The notes below the pieces were generated by a model. The model did no database searches. It saw only the letters and a list, made by a program, of their open reading frames with translations, and was not told where the DNA came from. Shown piece after piece: positions 7,346 through 16,210 of a stretch of 64,000 nucleotides of DNA. Source of the DNA: Arthrobacter sp. (GTDB lineage: Bacteria; Actinomycetota; Actinomycetes; Actinomycetales; Micrococcaceae); assembly GCA_031277795.1 (NCBI GenBank), contig JAITLQ010000002.1, positions 152,200-216,199 on the forward strand, given 5' to 3'. Each line of letters starts with the position of its first letter. Positions within the stretch are counted from its first letter, which is position 1. Position numbers and translations under genes: made by a program.

Positions 7346-8815
7346 ATGACGATCACGAACCCGGACAAGACCGGAATCCCGCAGGTTGCCGTCAACGACA
7401 TCGGCAGCGCAGAGGACTTCCTCGCCGCCGTCGACGCCACGATCAAGTACTTCAACGACGGTGACCTCGTTGAGGGTCAGGTCGTCAAGGTTGATCACGA
7501 CGAGGTCCTGCTGGACATCGGGTACAAGACCGAGGGTGTCATCCCGTCTCGCGAGCTCTCCATCAAGCACGATGTGGATCCGTCCGACGTCGTCGGGGTT
7601 GGCGACACCGTCGAGGCCCTCGTTCTCACCAAGGAGGACAAGGAAGGCCGCCTGATCCTGTCCAAGAAGCGCGCTCAGTACGAGCGTGCCTGGGGCGACA
7701 TCGAGAAGGTCAAGGAAGAGGACGGCGTCGTCACCGGCACCGTCATCGAGGTCGTCAAGGGTGGCCTCATCCTCGACATCGGCCTGCGCGGCTTCCTGCC
7801 CGCCTCCCTCGTCGAGATGCGTCGCGTCCGCGACCTGGCCCCCTACATCGGTCAGCAGCTCGAGGCCAAGATCATCGAATTGGACAAGAACCGCAACAAC
7901 GTGGTCCTGTCCCGCCGTGCCTGGCTCGAGGAGACCCAGTCGGCCGTTCGCACCGACTTCCTCAACAAGCTCGAGAAGGGCCAGGTCCGCGAGGGCGTCG
8001 TGTCCTCCATCGTCAACTTCGGTGCCTTCGTGGACCTGGGTGGCGTCGACGGCCTGGTGCACGTCTCCGAGCTGTCCTGGAAGCACATCGATCACCCGTC
8101 CGAGGTCGTCGAGGTTGGCCAGAAGGTCACCGTCGAGGTGCTCGAGGTCGACATGGACCGCGAGCGCGTCTCCCTGTCCCTGAAGGCCACCCAGGAAGAT
8201 CCGTGGCAGGCCTTCGCCCGCACCCACGCCCTGGGCCAGGTTGTCCCGGGCAAGGTCACCAAGCTCGTTCCCTTCGGCGCGTTCGTGCGTGTCGAGGACG
8301 GCATCGAGGGCCTCGTGCACATCTCCGAGCTGGCCGAGCGTCACATCGACCTCGCCGAGCAGGTTGTGTCCGTGGGCGAGGAGATCTTCGTCAAGGTCAT
8401 CGACATCGATCTCGAGCGTCGCCGCATCTCGCTGTCCCTCAAGCAGGCCAACGAGGGCGTCGATCCCGAGGGCACCGAGTTCGACCCGGCGCTGTACGGC
8501 ATGGCCGCCGAGTACGACGAGCAGGGCAACTACAAGTACCCCGAGGGCTTCGATCCGGAGACCAACGAGTGGCTTGAGGGCTACGAGGCGCAGCGCGCCG
8601 CGTGGGAGGCTCAGTACGCCGAGGCTCAGGCCCGCTGGGAGGCCCACAAGAAGCAGGTTGCCGCCGCCGCCGAGCAGGATGCCGCCGCCGGCACCGCCGC
8701 CCCGGCTCCGGCCTCGTACTCCTCCGAGGCCCCCGTGGCCGAGGAGGCCGAGCACGGCACCCTGGCTTCCGACGAGGCCCTCGCCGCTCTGCGCGAGAAG
8801 CTGACCGGCAACTGA
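7346..8815 (+). CDS. rpsA: 30S ribosomal protein S1
   Basis: 489 aa with four S1 (OB-fold) RNA-binding repeats starting near residues 36, 122, 208 and 293. The third and fourth carry the canonical NFGAFVDLGGVDGLVHVSEL and PFGAFVRVEDGIEGLVHISE segments, and an acidic/Ala-rich tail follows. The four-domain form is typical of actinobacteria (E. coli has six). It helps load structured mRNAs on the 30S subunit. Codon use is strongly biased, as expected for a highly expressed gene. It has a strong promoter and a roughly 105-nt leader without an obvious Shine-Dalgarno sequence before ATG 7346, and its own terminator. S1 is autoregulated in E. coli; whether the leader here does this is unknown. Confidence 0.97.
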   Translation: MTITNPDKTGIPQVAVNDIGSAEDFLAAVDATIKYFNDGDLVEGQVVKVDHDEVLLDIGYKTEGVIPSRELSIKHDVDPSDVVGVGDTVEALVLTKEDKEGRLILSKKRAQYERAWGDIEKVKEEDGVVTGTVIEVVKGGLILDIGLRGFLPASLVEMRRVRDLAPYIGQQLEAKIIELDKNRNNVVLSRRAWLEETQSAVRTDFLNKLEKGQVREGVVSSIVNFGAFVDLGGVDGLVHVSELSWKHIDHPSEVVEVGQKVTVEVLEVDMDRERVSLSLKATQEDPWQAFARTHALGQVVPGKVTKLVPFGAFVRVEDGIEGLVHISELAERHIDLAEQVVSVGEEIFVKVIDIDLERRRISLSLKQANEGVDPEGTEFDPALYGMAAEYDEQGNYKYPEGFDPETNEWLEGYEAQRAAWEAQYAEAQARWEAHKKQVAAAAEQDAAAGTAAPAPASYSSEAPVAEEAEHGTLASDEALAALREKLTGN

Positions 8816-8856
8816 CCCGGCGCCGGTCGCCAGACCGGCACGGTTCACACCGCCAC

Positions 8857-8894
8857 ACGGGGCGGGTCCCTCCTCACGGAGGGGCCCGCCCCGT
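8857..8894 (+). terminator. rpsA terminator
   Basis: A 17-nt stem (ACGGGGCGGGTCCCTCC with GGAGGGGCCCGCCCCGT) closes a TCAC loop, followed by TTGCTTT. Confidence 0.85.
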
Positions 8895-8986
8895 TGCTTT
8901 CCCCGCGCCGTCCGGCCGGGGCAAGACTCACCCCAGCCCGCGCCGACAGGGTGCCGGAAACACAACAGGATCAGGTGGAAGCAACG

Positions 8987-9328
8987 ATGCAGGAATGGGT
9001 GCGCGTCACGCGCGAGGACGGGGAGACCGTTGGCTGGCTGGAGCCGCTCGATGCCGGCTACGAGCTCCTGCGGCCGCGGGACGTCTTGGGGCATCCGGCG
9101 GGGCCGGACGCGGCCTGGGTCGAGGCGGAGGAGAGCGTGCAGGAGTGCGGGCTGAGCCACCTCGCTCGGGAATGGACCCTGGACGGCGAGCCGACGCGCC
9201 TGGCCCTGCTCGAGGTCTCGCCCCGGGGGATCGTCGTGGCGCCGGCGCTGCAGACGAAGGCGCTGGTGCCCGCCGAGCGCACCGTGGTGTCCTGGCCGGA
9301 CACGGCCGGGCGCCTGCGCTTGGCCTAG
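8987..9328 (+). CDS. Unrecognised 113-aa protein
   Basis: A protein I do not recognise. It starts at ATG 8987 after the purine-rich GGTGGAAG; the open frame begins 31 codons earlier, but that part overlaps the rpsA terminator. It begins MQEWVRVTREDGETVGWLEP, is acidic and soluble, and has no signal peptide or membrane span. Codon use matches the neighbours, which supports it being real. It lies alone between the rpsA terminator and a convergent methyltransferase gene. Confidence 0.65.
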   Translation: MQEWVRVTREDGETVGWLEPLDAGYELLRPRDVLGHPAGPDAAWVEAEESVQECGLSHLAREWTLDGEPTRLALLEVSPRGIVVAPALQTKALVPAERTVVSWPDTAGRLRLA

Positions 9329-9347
9329 GGCTGGCTCTCGCCGCGCG

Positions 9348-10505
9348 TCAGCCGCGGCGCGTCGAGGCGGTCACGGTGAAGGTGCGGTCGCGGGCGAGCT
9401 GTTCGGTGGGGCCGACGAGGCGCTCGAGCCGCGGGCGGTAGCGCAGGTGCGAGTTCCACACGCACAGGAGCGTGCCGCCCGGGCGCAGCATCCGCGCGGC
9501 CTCGCGCATGAGCTTCGTGGCGATGCCCGTGTGCACCGTGCCGCCCTGATGGAAGGGCGGGTTCAGGAGCACGACGTCGGCCGCCCCCTCCGCGAGGTGG
9601 TCGCCACCGTCCGCCCTCACCACGCGGGCGCGCCTCGCCACGCCGCTCGCCTCGAGCGAGGCGGCAGCCGCGGCGACGGCGTCGCGGGAGTCGTCGGTCG
9701 CCTCGATGCGGGCGCCCGGCCACGTGAGGGCGGCCCAGGCCGCGATCGTGCCGTTGCCGCAACCGAGGTCGACCACGGTGGCCGGGTCGTTTCCCGCCGC
9801 CGTGCCGCGCGCCGCCAGCGTGTCCAGGAGCAGGCGGGTGCCCGGATCCAGGGCCGCACCGCCGAAGGACTCGGCCTCGCCGCGCAGCTCGAGGCGTTGG
9901 CCGCCCACCGTGACGCTCGCGCTACCGCCCGGCGGCACCGCGAGCGAGCGTTCTGCGTCCCGGTGCACGAGCAGCAGCCGGGACTTGCGCTCGGCCAGCT
10001 GCGGCTCCACGTCGCCGAAGCCCTCGGCCAGGGGAGCGTTCATGCCCACGCTGAGGTGCTTCACACGGCCGCCCGCGAGGAGCAAGGCGCCGGAGGGGAC
10101 GGCGGCGAGTTCGGCCACGGTCCGCCGCACGGCGCCGACCTGGCGGGGGAGCTGCCACAGGAGCAGCCGGGCCCCGGCCGCGCCGTCGCCGACCCGCTCG
10201 AGACGCCCGTAGCTTCCGGCAAGCCCCAGCTCGTCGGCGTTGCGATCCAGCGCCCGCTCGTGGGCGAGCCGGTCCTGGTGCACCAGCATGCCGCGCAGCC
10301 CGGCGGCCGCGAGGGCAAGCGTGATGGCGCCGTGCCGCTCGCCGACGATGAGGATCTGCTCGCCGCGCAGCCCGTGGGCGCGCGCGTGCTCGAGGCCCCG
10401 CTGGACCAGCAGCACGTCCGTCGCATCGTGGGCCTGCAGGGTGGGGTCCTCGACGTCGGGGCGGCGCCGGAGGCGCTCGAGGTCGAGGGGGAAGGGCTCG
10501 CTCAT
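9348..10505 (-). CDS. RsmC/RlmG-like class I SAM-dependent methyltransferase
   Basis: 385 aa. The C-terminal half is a Rossmann methyltransferase domain with motif I VVDLGCGNGTIAAW and motif IV LLNPPFHQGG, the NPPF form used by guanine-N2 and other exocyclic-amino methyltransferases. The N-terminal half is the degenerate, duplicated domain of the RsmC/RlmG family. These enzymes methylate G residues in 16S or 23S rRNA; the exact target here is not decided. The start is ATG 10505, whose ATGA overlaps the stop of the upstream YigZ gene, implying translational coupling. An in-frame GTG at 10514 is an alternative. Confidence 0.82.
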   Translation of the reverse strand: MSEPFPLDLERLRRRPDVEDPTLQAHDATDVLLVQRGLEHARAHGLRGEQILIVGERHGAITLALAAAGLRGMLVHQDRLAHERALDRNADELGLAGSYGRLERVGDGAAGARLLLWQLPRQVGAVRRTVAELAAVPSGALLLAGGRVKHLSVGMNAPLAEGFGDVEPQLAERKSRLLLVHRDAERSLAVPPGGSASVTVGGQRLELRGEAESFGGAALDPGTRLLLDTLAARGTAAGNDPATVVDLGCGNGTIAAWAALTWPGARIEATDDSRDAVAAAAASLEASGVARRARVVRADGGDHLAEGAADVVLLNPPFHQGGTVHTGIATKLMREAARMLRPGGTLLCVWNSHLRYRPRLERLVGPTEQLARDRTFTVTASTRRG

Positions 10506-11191
10506 GCCGCCCACGCAGCCTCTCCTGTCCTGAAGTTCACGCCACCCTGCAGGGCGGCCTCGATCTGCGCCTTGGCCGCCGCCAGGGCGGCCTCGGTGTC
10601 CGCCACCCCGAGGAACACCTCGACGCTCGCTGGCGTGTACTCGGTGCGCAGGACGGCGGGCCCGAGGTGGCGCAAGACGTTTTCACCGCGCCCGGCCTCG
10701 GCCATGGGGAGGACGACGATGAGTTCGCGGACGCGCTCGTAGGGGCGCAGCCTCGCGGCGGCGACGGCCTGCGACACCGAGTCGGAATAGGCGCGCACGA
10801 GTCCTCCGGCGCCCAGCAGGATGCCGCCGAACCAGCGGGTGGTCACGGCGACGACGTCGCTGAGGTCCCGGCGGCCCTCCACGGTCTCGCGCTGCAACAG
10901 CGCCTGCATCATGGGCACGCCGGCGGTGCCGGAGGGCTCCCCGTCGTCGCTTGAGCGCTGGACCTCGCGATCGGCGCCGAGCACGAAGGCGCTGCAGTGG
11001 TGCCTGGCGTCGTGGTGCGCCCGGCGCTGCTCCTCGATGATCGCGCGGGCGGCCTCCTCCGTGGCGACCGGCACGAGGCGGGTCAGGAAGACCGAGCGCT
11101 GGATCTCGAGGCGGTGTTCCACCTCGGCCTGCAGGGACGTGAAATGCAGCGCGCGCACCTCTGGCTGGGGGGCTGCGGGGGTGTGCGTCAC
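10502..11191 (-). CDS. YigZ/IMPACT family protein
   Basis: 229 aa of the UPF0029 (YigZ/IMPACT) family. The N-terminal IMPACT domain shows the signature segments DDGEPSGTAGVPMM and VVAVTTRWFGGILLGAGGLVRAY; a DUF1949-type C-terminal domain follows. Bacterial members are cytoplasmic, with a suggested role in translation or nucleic acid binding but no firm biochemical function. The GTG at 11191 is chosen because TAAGCT (complement of 11198-11203) lies 6 nt before it, giving a leaderless message; a GTG two codons upstream directly abuts that -10 box. The next gene overlaps it by 4 nt. Confidence 0.88.
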   Translation of the reverse strand: MTHTPAAPQPEVRALHFTSLQAEVEHRLEIQRSVFLTRLVPVATEEAARAIIEEQRRAHHDARHHCSAFVLGADREVQRSSDDGEPSGTAGVPMMQALLQRETVEGRRDLSDVVAVTTRWFGGILLGAGGLVRAYSDSVSQAVAAARLRPYERVRELIVVLPMAEAGRGENVLRHLGPAVLRTEYTPASVEVFLGVADTEAALAAAKAQIEAALQGGVNFRTGEAAWAA

Positions 11192-11267
11192 CCTCACAGC
11201 TTAGTTGGCTCCACAGCGCGCGTCCGTCGGCCGACGGGCTGGCGCGGCGTGGCGCAGGCTGAAGGAC

Positions 11268-11654
11268 ATGCAGACCCAGCAGGGCCACGGCCCACCACCG
11301 ACTCCTTCCCTCGCTCCGGCCCCCGTGGGGTGGCTCTGGATCGTCACAGGGGTGTTCGGCTGGGGGCTTTTCCTCGTGGGCGGCGCCATGGTGTTCGTCT
11401 CCGGCATGGCGTGCGCCGATGCCGGGCCGGCGTGCACCGACGTCATGGGGTGGGGCATCGTGCTCCTCCCGGTGTCGGGGCCGGTAGGCGGCGTGCTCGG
11501 CGGGCTGGGGTGGCTTCTGTGGTGGCTCTGCCGCGACCGGCCCTGGGGGAGGGGCTGGCACGTGGCGCTGGCCTGCTCGGTCATGGGCGGCATGCTCGCC
11601 GTGGCCCTCGCCTCGAGGGTCATGGCCGGTCGCGCCGGCCCGCTCTTCGGCTGA
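11268..11654 (+). CDS. Small integral membrane protein, unrecognised
   Basis: 128 aa with a Pro-rich N-terminus and three hydrophobic spans (about residues 22-46, 60-90 and 98-118), the second ending in WLLWWLCRDRPWGRG. The start is ATG 11268 behind GAAGGA; the frame is open further upstream only into the YigZ promoter. No family is recognised and its neighbours give no functional hint. Confidence 0.6.
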   Translation: MQTQQGHGPPPTPSLAPAPVGWLWIVTGVFGWGLFLVGGAMVFVSGMACADAGPACTDVMGWGIVLLPVSGPVGGVLGGLGWLLWWLCRDRPWGRGWHVALACSVMGGMLAVALASRVMAGRAGPLFG

Positions 11655-11698
11655 GCGGGTGCGACGCCGGTGTCCGACGAACGTCGCGAGCCCCTCGC

Positions 11699-11722
11699 GG
11701 AGCGGCCGGCGGAGCGGCCGGC
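11699..11722. repeat. Short tandem repeat (2 x 12 bp)
   Basis: GGAGCGGCCGGC occurs twice in tandem in the 140-bp gap before coaE. A second pair, GCCGGGGTGCG, recurs 20 bp apart at about 11751 and 11771. Probably low-complexity drift. Confidence 0.5.
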
Positions 11723-11794
11723 GGCGCGGGCGGGGCCGTTGAAGCTGCGCGCCGGGGTGCGCTGGCGCGAGCCGGGGTGCGGCACAATGTGCCC

Positions 11795-12406
11795 ATGAGC
11801 ATCGAACGCCCCCGCATCGGCCTCACGGGAGGCATCGCCTCCGGCAAGTCCACCGTCGCCTCCCTGCTGCAGGCGCGAGGCGCGCTCATCATCGACGCCG
11901 ATCAGATCGTGCGTGAGCTGCAGGAACCGGGCGGCGAGGGCCTGCGCGGCATCGTTGCCGCCTTCGGCGAGTCGGTGCTCGACCGGGACGGGCGGCTCGA
12001 CCGGGCCGCGCTGGGCGCCCTCGTCTTCGGAAGCGACGAGGCGAGGGAGCGGCTCAACGCGGTCATCCACCCGCTCGTGCGGGCCGAGGCGGCGGCGCGC
12101 CTCGCGGCGGCTCCGGCCGGGCAGCTGGTGATCGAGGACATCCCGCTGCTCGTCGAGACCGGCCAGGCCCCGGCCTTCGACGAGGTGATCGTGGTGCAGG
12201 CCCCCCAGGAAACGCGCGTGCGGCGCATGGAACGCGACCGCGGGATGAGCAGGGAGCAGGCGCTCGGGCGCATCGGGGCCCAGGCGAGCGACGAGCAGCG
12301 CGCCGCCGCGGCGACCCGGCTCATCGTCAACGACGCGGGCCTGCCCGAGCTCGAGGCGCAGGTGACGGAGCTCTGGGAGCTGTTGCTGGCCGCCGGCGCG
12401 CGCTGA
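11795..12406 (+). CDS. coaE: Dephospho-CoA kinase
   Basis: 203 aa P-loop kinase that phosphorylates the 3'-hydroxyl of dephospho-CoA in the last step of CoA synthesis. The Walker A TGGIASGKST (residues 11-20), the DADQIVRELQEPG segment and the lid region RMERDRGMSREQALGRIGAQ are all present. Unlike mycobacterial CoaE it has no UPF0157 extension, so it has the size of the E. coli enzyme. ATG 11795 follows the -10-like CACAAT (11783-11788) by 6 nt, suggesting a leaderless transcript; the larger open frame upstream is not coding. The rpsA-coaE-uvrB order is conserved in actinobacteria. Confidence 0.95.
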   Translation: MSIERPRIGLTGGIASGKSTVASLLQARGALIIDADQIVRELQEPGGEGLRGIVAAFGESVLDRDGRLDRAALGALVFGSDEARERLNAVIHPLVRAEAAARLAAAPAGQLVIEDIPLLVETGQAPAFDEVIVVQAPQETRVRRMERDRGMSREQALGRIGAQASDEQRAAAATRLIVNDAGLPELEAQVTELWELLLAAGAR

Positions 12407-12489
12407 GCCCGCCCGCCGAGCCCACGCGGCGTCGTGCCCTGGGCTGAAAGCCATGCGAGGCGTCGGGGGTGCGCCGTAGGCTGGGTGTC

Positions 12490-14592
12490 ATGTCCTTGGC
12501 TCAGAAAATCGAACGCGTGGTGGCGCCCTTCGAGGTCGTCTCCGAGTATCAGCCGGCGGGGGACCAGCCCACGGCGATCGCCGAACTGACGGCACGCATC
12601 AACGCAGGGGAAAAGGACGTGGTGCTCATGGGCGCCACGGGCACCGGCAAGTCGGCCACGGCCACGTGGCTCGTCGAGGCCGTGCAGCGCCCCACCCTCG
12701 TGCTCGTGCAGAACAAGACGCTCGCGGCGCAGCTCGCCAATGAGTTCCGCGAGCTGTTGCCGAACAACGCGGTGGAGTACTTCGTCTCCTACTACGACTA
12801 CTACCAGCCGGAGGCCTACGTGCCTCAGACGGACACCTTCATCGAGAAGGACTCCTCGGTCAACGAGGAGGTGGAGCGCCTGCGCCACTCCGCCACGAAC
12901 GCCCTCCTGACGCGCCGCGACGTCATCGTCGTCGCCACCGTCTCGTGCATCTACGGCCTCGGCACGCCGGAGGAATACATCGAGCAGATGGTCACCCTCA
13001 AGGTGGGTGAGGAGCTGGACCGGGACAAGCTGCTGCGGCGCTTCGTTGACATGCAGTACGCGCGCAACGACATCGACTTCCACCGCGGCACCTTCCGCGT
13101 GCGCGGCGACACGGTGGAGATCATCCCCATGTACGAGGAGCTCGCCGTCCGCGTCGAATTCTTCGGCGACGAGATCGAGGCGATCCAGACGCTCAACCCG
13201 CTCACGGGCGAGGTGGTGCGCGAGGAGACGGAGATGTACATCTTCCCCGCCTCGCACTACGTCGCGGGCCACGAGCGCATGCAGAAGGCCATCGGCTCCA
13301 TCGAGGCCGAGCTGGCCGAGCGCCTCGCGGAGCTGGAGGGCCAGCACAAGCTCGTGGAGGCCCAGCGCCTGCGCATGCGCACCACGTACGACCTCGAGAT
13401 GATGGCCCAGATGGGCTTCACGAACGGCATCGAGAACTACTCGCGGCACATCGACGATCGCGGACCGGGCAGCGCGCCCCACTGCCTGCTCGATTACTTC
13501 CCCGACGACTTCCTGCTCATCATCGACGAGTCCCACGTGACCGTCCCGCAGATCGGTGCCATGTACGAGGGCGACATGTCCCGCAAGCGCACGCTCGTGG
13601 AGCACGGCTTCCGCCTCCCCTCGGCCATGGACAACCGGCCCCTGAAGTGGGACGAGTTCCTGGAGCGCATCGGCCAGACCGTCTACATGTCGGCCACGCC
13701 GGGCAACTATGAGCTGAGCCAGGCGGACGGCGTGGTGGAGCAGATCATCCGTCCCACGGGCCTCGTGGACCCCCAAGTCATCGTCAAGCCGACCAAGGGC
13801 CAGATCGACGACCTCCTGGGCGAGATCAACGAGCGCGTGGCCAAGAGCGAACGCGTCCTCGTCACCACGCTGACCAAGCGCATGGCGGAGGACCTCACCG
13901 ACTACCTCGCCGAGAACGGCATCAAGGTCCAGTACCTGCACTCCGATGTTGACACCCTGCGTCGCGTGGAGCTGCTCTCCGAGCTGCGCCAGGGCGTCTT
14001 CGACGTGCTGGTGGGCATCAACCTGCTGCGCGAGGGCCTCGACCTGCCGGAGGTCTCGCTCGTGGCCATCCTCGATGCGGACAAGGAGGGCTTCCTGCGC
14101 TCCACCACCTCGCTCATCCAGACGATCGGCCGCGCGGCCCGTAACGTCTCCGGCGAGGTGCACATGTACGCGGATCGGATCACCGATTCCATGAAGCGCG
14201 CGCTGGAGGAGACCGACCGCCGCCGCGAGATTCAGGAGGCGTACAACCGCGAGCACGGGATCGAGCCCCAACCGCTGCGCAAGAAGATCGCCGACATCAC
14301 CGACCAGTTGGCCCGCGAGGACGCCGACACCGCCGAGCTGCTCGGTCGCTTCGACTACGGCAAGGGCAAGCGCGGCATCACGGGTGCCACGGCCACGGCC
14401 AAGGCGCAGGACGCCCTGCTCAAGGACGGCCTGGTGACGGCCCCGAGCGAGGATCTCGTGGGGCTCATCGCCCAGCTCACCGAGCAGATGCACCAGGCGG
14501 CGGGGGACCTGCAGTTCGAGCTCGCCGCCCGCCTGCGGGACGAGGTAGCCGACCTCAAGAAGGAGCTGCGGGCCATGAAGGCGGCCGAATAG
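12490..14592 (+). CDS. uvrB: Excinuclease ABC subunit B
   Basis: 700 aa, the family's normal length. It has Walker A GATGTGKS (48-55), the damage-probing beta-hairpin [12 protein letters not shown], helicase motif II (IIDESHVT), motif VI (QTIGRAARN) and a C-terminal UVR domain that binds UvrC. UvrB verifies damage handed over by UvrA and recruits UvrC. ATG 12490 is 7 nt after TAGGCT (12477-12482), so the message is probably leaderless. I see no actinobacterial LexA box near the promoter. uvrA and uvrC lie 10 and 14.5 kb downstream on the same strand. Confidence 0.97.
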   Translation: MSLAQKIERVVAPFEVVSEYQPAGDQPTAIAELTARINAGEKDVVLMGATGTGKSATATWLVEAVQRPTLVLVQNKTLAAQLANEFRELLPNNAVEYFVSYYDYYQPEAYVPQTDTFIEKDSSVNEEVERLRHSATNALLTRRDVIVVATVSCIYGLGTPEEYIEQMVTLKVGEELDRDKLLRRFVDMQYARNDIDFHRGTFRVRGDTVEIIPMYEELAVRVEFFGDEIEAIQTLNPLTGEVVREETEMYIFPASHYVAGHERMQKAIGSIEAELAERLAELEGQHKLVEAQRLRMRTTYDLEMMAQMGFTNGIENYSRHIDDRGPGSAPHCLLDYFPDDFLLIIDESHVTVPQIGAMYEGDMSRKRTLVEHGFRLPSAMDNRPLKWDEFLERIGQTVYMSATPGNYELSQADGVVEQIIRPTGLVDPQVIVKPTKGQIDDLLGEINERVAKSERVLVTTLTKRMAEDLTDYLAENGIKVQYLHSDVDTLRRVELLSELRQGVFDVLVGINLLREGLDLPEVSLVAILDADKEGFLRSTTSLIQTIGRAARNVSGEVHMYADRITDSMKRALEETDRRREIQEAYNREHGIEPQPLRKKIADITDQLAREDADTAELLGRFDYGKGKRGITGATATAKAQDALLKDGLVTAPSEDLVGLIAQLTEQMHQAAGDLQFELAARLRDEVADLKKELRAMKAAE

Positions 14593-14648
14593 GGGGCGGG
14601 CGCCCGCGGCCGGGCGGAGCGTTCACGCGCGCGAAACACGGCGTGGGG

Positions 14649-14654
14649 TAGGCT
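14649..14654 (+). promoter_or_regulatory. -10 box of the terC riboswitch transcript
   Basis: TAGGCT at 14649-14654 places the transcription start near 14661, directly before the riboswitch aptamer. Confidence 0.55.
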
Positions 14655-14660
14655 GGTGGG

Positions 14661-14840
14661 CAGCGTAGGGGAGTATCCGATCGCGCTGCAGATCGTCAAC
14701 ACGCCCAGAGCATTCCTTCTCGAGGGAAGCCTGGGCCGGTCGCAGTGGTCGCCCCCCGGTTGAGGCATCACCGGGGCGTGGCGGAGAGACTTGCGGGAAT
14801 GGTTCATACCCCTCCCGCAAGGACAGGGGTCTCACGACGC
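14661..14840 (+). ncRNA. yybP-ykoY (Mn2+-sensing) riboswitch upstream of terC
   Basis: The leader carries the conserved yybP-ykoY elements: GGGGAGTA at 14668-14675, the GTCAACAC segment at 14695-14702, and a long terminal helix in which GAGAC-TTGCGGG (14786-14797) pairs with CCCGCAA (14814-14820) and GTCTC (14829-14833). This class binds Mn2+ and is known to sit before TerC/Alx and MntP family membrane proteins, which matches the gene here. The ribosome binding site of terC follows right after the aptamer, so control is probably at translation initiation. The family call is from recalled consensus, not from a covariance model. Confidence 0.82.
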
Positions 14841-14856
14841 TTTAGAAAGGCGGACA

Positions 14857-16023
14857 GTGATTCACTCCGCTTCAGTTCTCATGGCGGCCGGTGAAGCGGC
14901 CGGCCACGCCTCGCAGACCACCCCCATCCCCCTGTGGTTCGAGATCGGGTCCTTCGTGGTCCTGATCGCGGTGCTGCTCTTCGACCTGCTGTACGTGTTC
15001 AAGCGCCCGCACATCCCCTCCATGAAGGAGGCGGGCCTGTGGGTGGCCTTCTACGTCGTCCTCGCCTTGATCTTCTTCGGGCTCATGTGGGCGTTCGTCG
15101 GAAGCACCGACGCGATGCAGTTCCTCACGGGCTGGGTCACCGAGTACTCGCTCTCGGTCGACAACCTCTTCGTGTTCATCATCATCATGGCGAACTTCGC
15201 CGTGCCGAGGAAGTATCAGCAAGAGGTGCTGATGGTGGGCATCATCATCGCGCTGATCCTGCGCGGCGTGTTCATCCTCGTGGGCGCCGCCATCATCGAG
15301 AATTTCGCCTGGGTCTTCTACCTCTTCGGCGCGTTCCTGCTCTTCACCGCCTACCGGCAGATCCGCGAGGCGAGCTCGGGCGAGCACGAGGGGGACGACG
15401 AGCCCGGCCTCGTCAAGAAGCTCACCTCGCGCCTGAACGTGGCCCCGCACTTCGATGGCAACAAGCTGCGCACCGTGGTCAACGGCAAGCGCATGTGGAC
15501 GCCCATGATCGCGGTGTTCATCGCGCTCGGCATGACCGACCTCATGTTCGCGATCGACTCCATCCCCGCCATCTTCGGCATCACGCAGAGCCCGTTCATC
15601 GTGTTCACGGCCAACATCTTTGCGCTCATGGGCCTGCGCCAGCTCTACTTCCTGCTGGGCGGCCTGATGGATCGCCTCGTCTACCTCAAGCACGGCATTG
15701 CGGTCATCCTCGGCTTCATCGGCGTGAAGCTCGTGCTGCACGCGCTGGAGAAGAACGACCTGCCGTTCCTCAACGGCGGCCAGCCGCTGCCGGTGCCGCA
15801 CATCGACACCAACGTGTCGCTCGCCGTGATCGTCGGCACGCTGCTCGTGGCCATCCTCGCCTCCCTGCTCTCCCCGGCCGGCCGGGCGGCGGCCGCCGCG
15901 GACAAGGCGAAGCGGGTCGAGGCAGCGACGAGCCAGGAGGCGCAGTTGCGCGAAGAGCCGGACGCCCCGGCCGCCGCGACGGGCAGCGGTGACCCGGAGC
16001 CGAGCGCCCGCGCCGGGCGCTAG
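14857..16023 (+). CDS. TerC/Alx family membrane protein (putative Mn2+ exporter)
   Basis: 388 aa, about nine membrane helices. The TerC signatures are visible: the acidic EYSLSVDNLFVF motif and the second conserved acidic motif FALGMTDLMFAIDSIPAIFGI-type segment (around residues 225-248), both expected in metal transport. The last ~60 residues are a charged, Ala/Glu-rich tail. The GTG at 14857 is chosen because AGAAAGGCGG (from 14845) is a good ribosome binding site; ATG 14881 is the alternative. Members of this family under yybP-ykoY control export Mn2+ or protect against it, and the riboswitch directly upstream supports that role. Confidence 0.92.
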   Translation: MIHSASVLMAAGEAAGHASQTTPIPLWFEIGSFVVLIAVLLFDLLYVFKRPHIPSMKEAGLWVAFYVVLALIFFGLMWAFVGSTDAMQFLTGWVTEYSLSVDNLFVFIIIMANFAVPRKYQQEVLMVGIIIALILRGVFILVGAAIIENFAWVFYLFGAFLLFTAYRQIREASSGEHEGDDEPGLVKKLTSRLNVAPHFDGNKLRTVVNGKRMWTPMIAVFIALGMTDLMFAIDSIPAIFGITQSPFIVFTANIFALMGLRQLYFLLGGLMDRLVYLKHGIAVILGFIGVKLVLHALEKNDLPFLNGGQPLPVPHIDTNVSLAVIVGTLLVAILASLLSPAGRAAAAADKAKRVEAATSQEAQLREEPDAPAAATGSGDPEPSARAGR

Positions 16024-16073
16024 GGCGTTTCGGCCCGCGCTGGGCGCTCCCCGGCGGCGCGCCGGGGACCACA

Positions 16074-16107
16074 ACGGGCCCGCCTCCCTCACGGGAGGCG
16101 GGCCCGT
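16074..16107 (+). terminator. terC terminator
   Basis: A perfect 15-bp stem, ACGGGCCCGCCTCCC with its complement around a TCAC loop, with no T run. Confidence 0.8.
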
Positions 16108-16210
16108 CGACGCGCGTGCACGGCAGCGGGCGGGGAGGAGAGGATACCGGTGCGGTGCACGACGGCGGCGCCTCACCGGGGCGAGGAAGCGGCGTCGGTA
16201 GGGTGGTCGG

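Noticed and set aside
12407..12489. Search for LexA (SOS) boxes before uvrB, uvrA and uvrC
   Set aside because: No GAAC-N4-GTTC type palindrome was found at any of the three promoters; the GACAG-TTC-CTGTC repeat before uvrA does not match.
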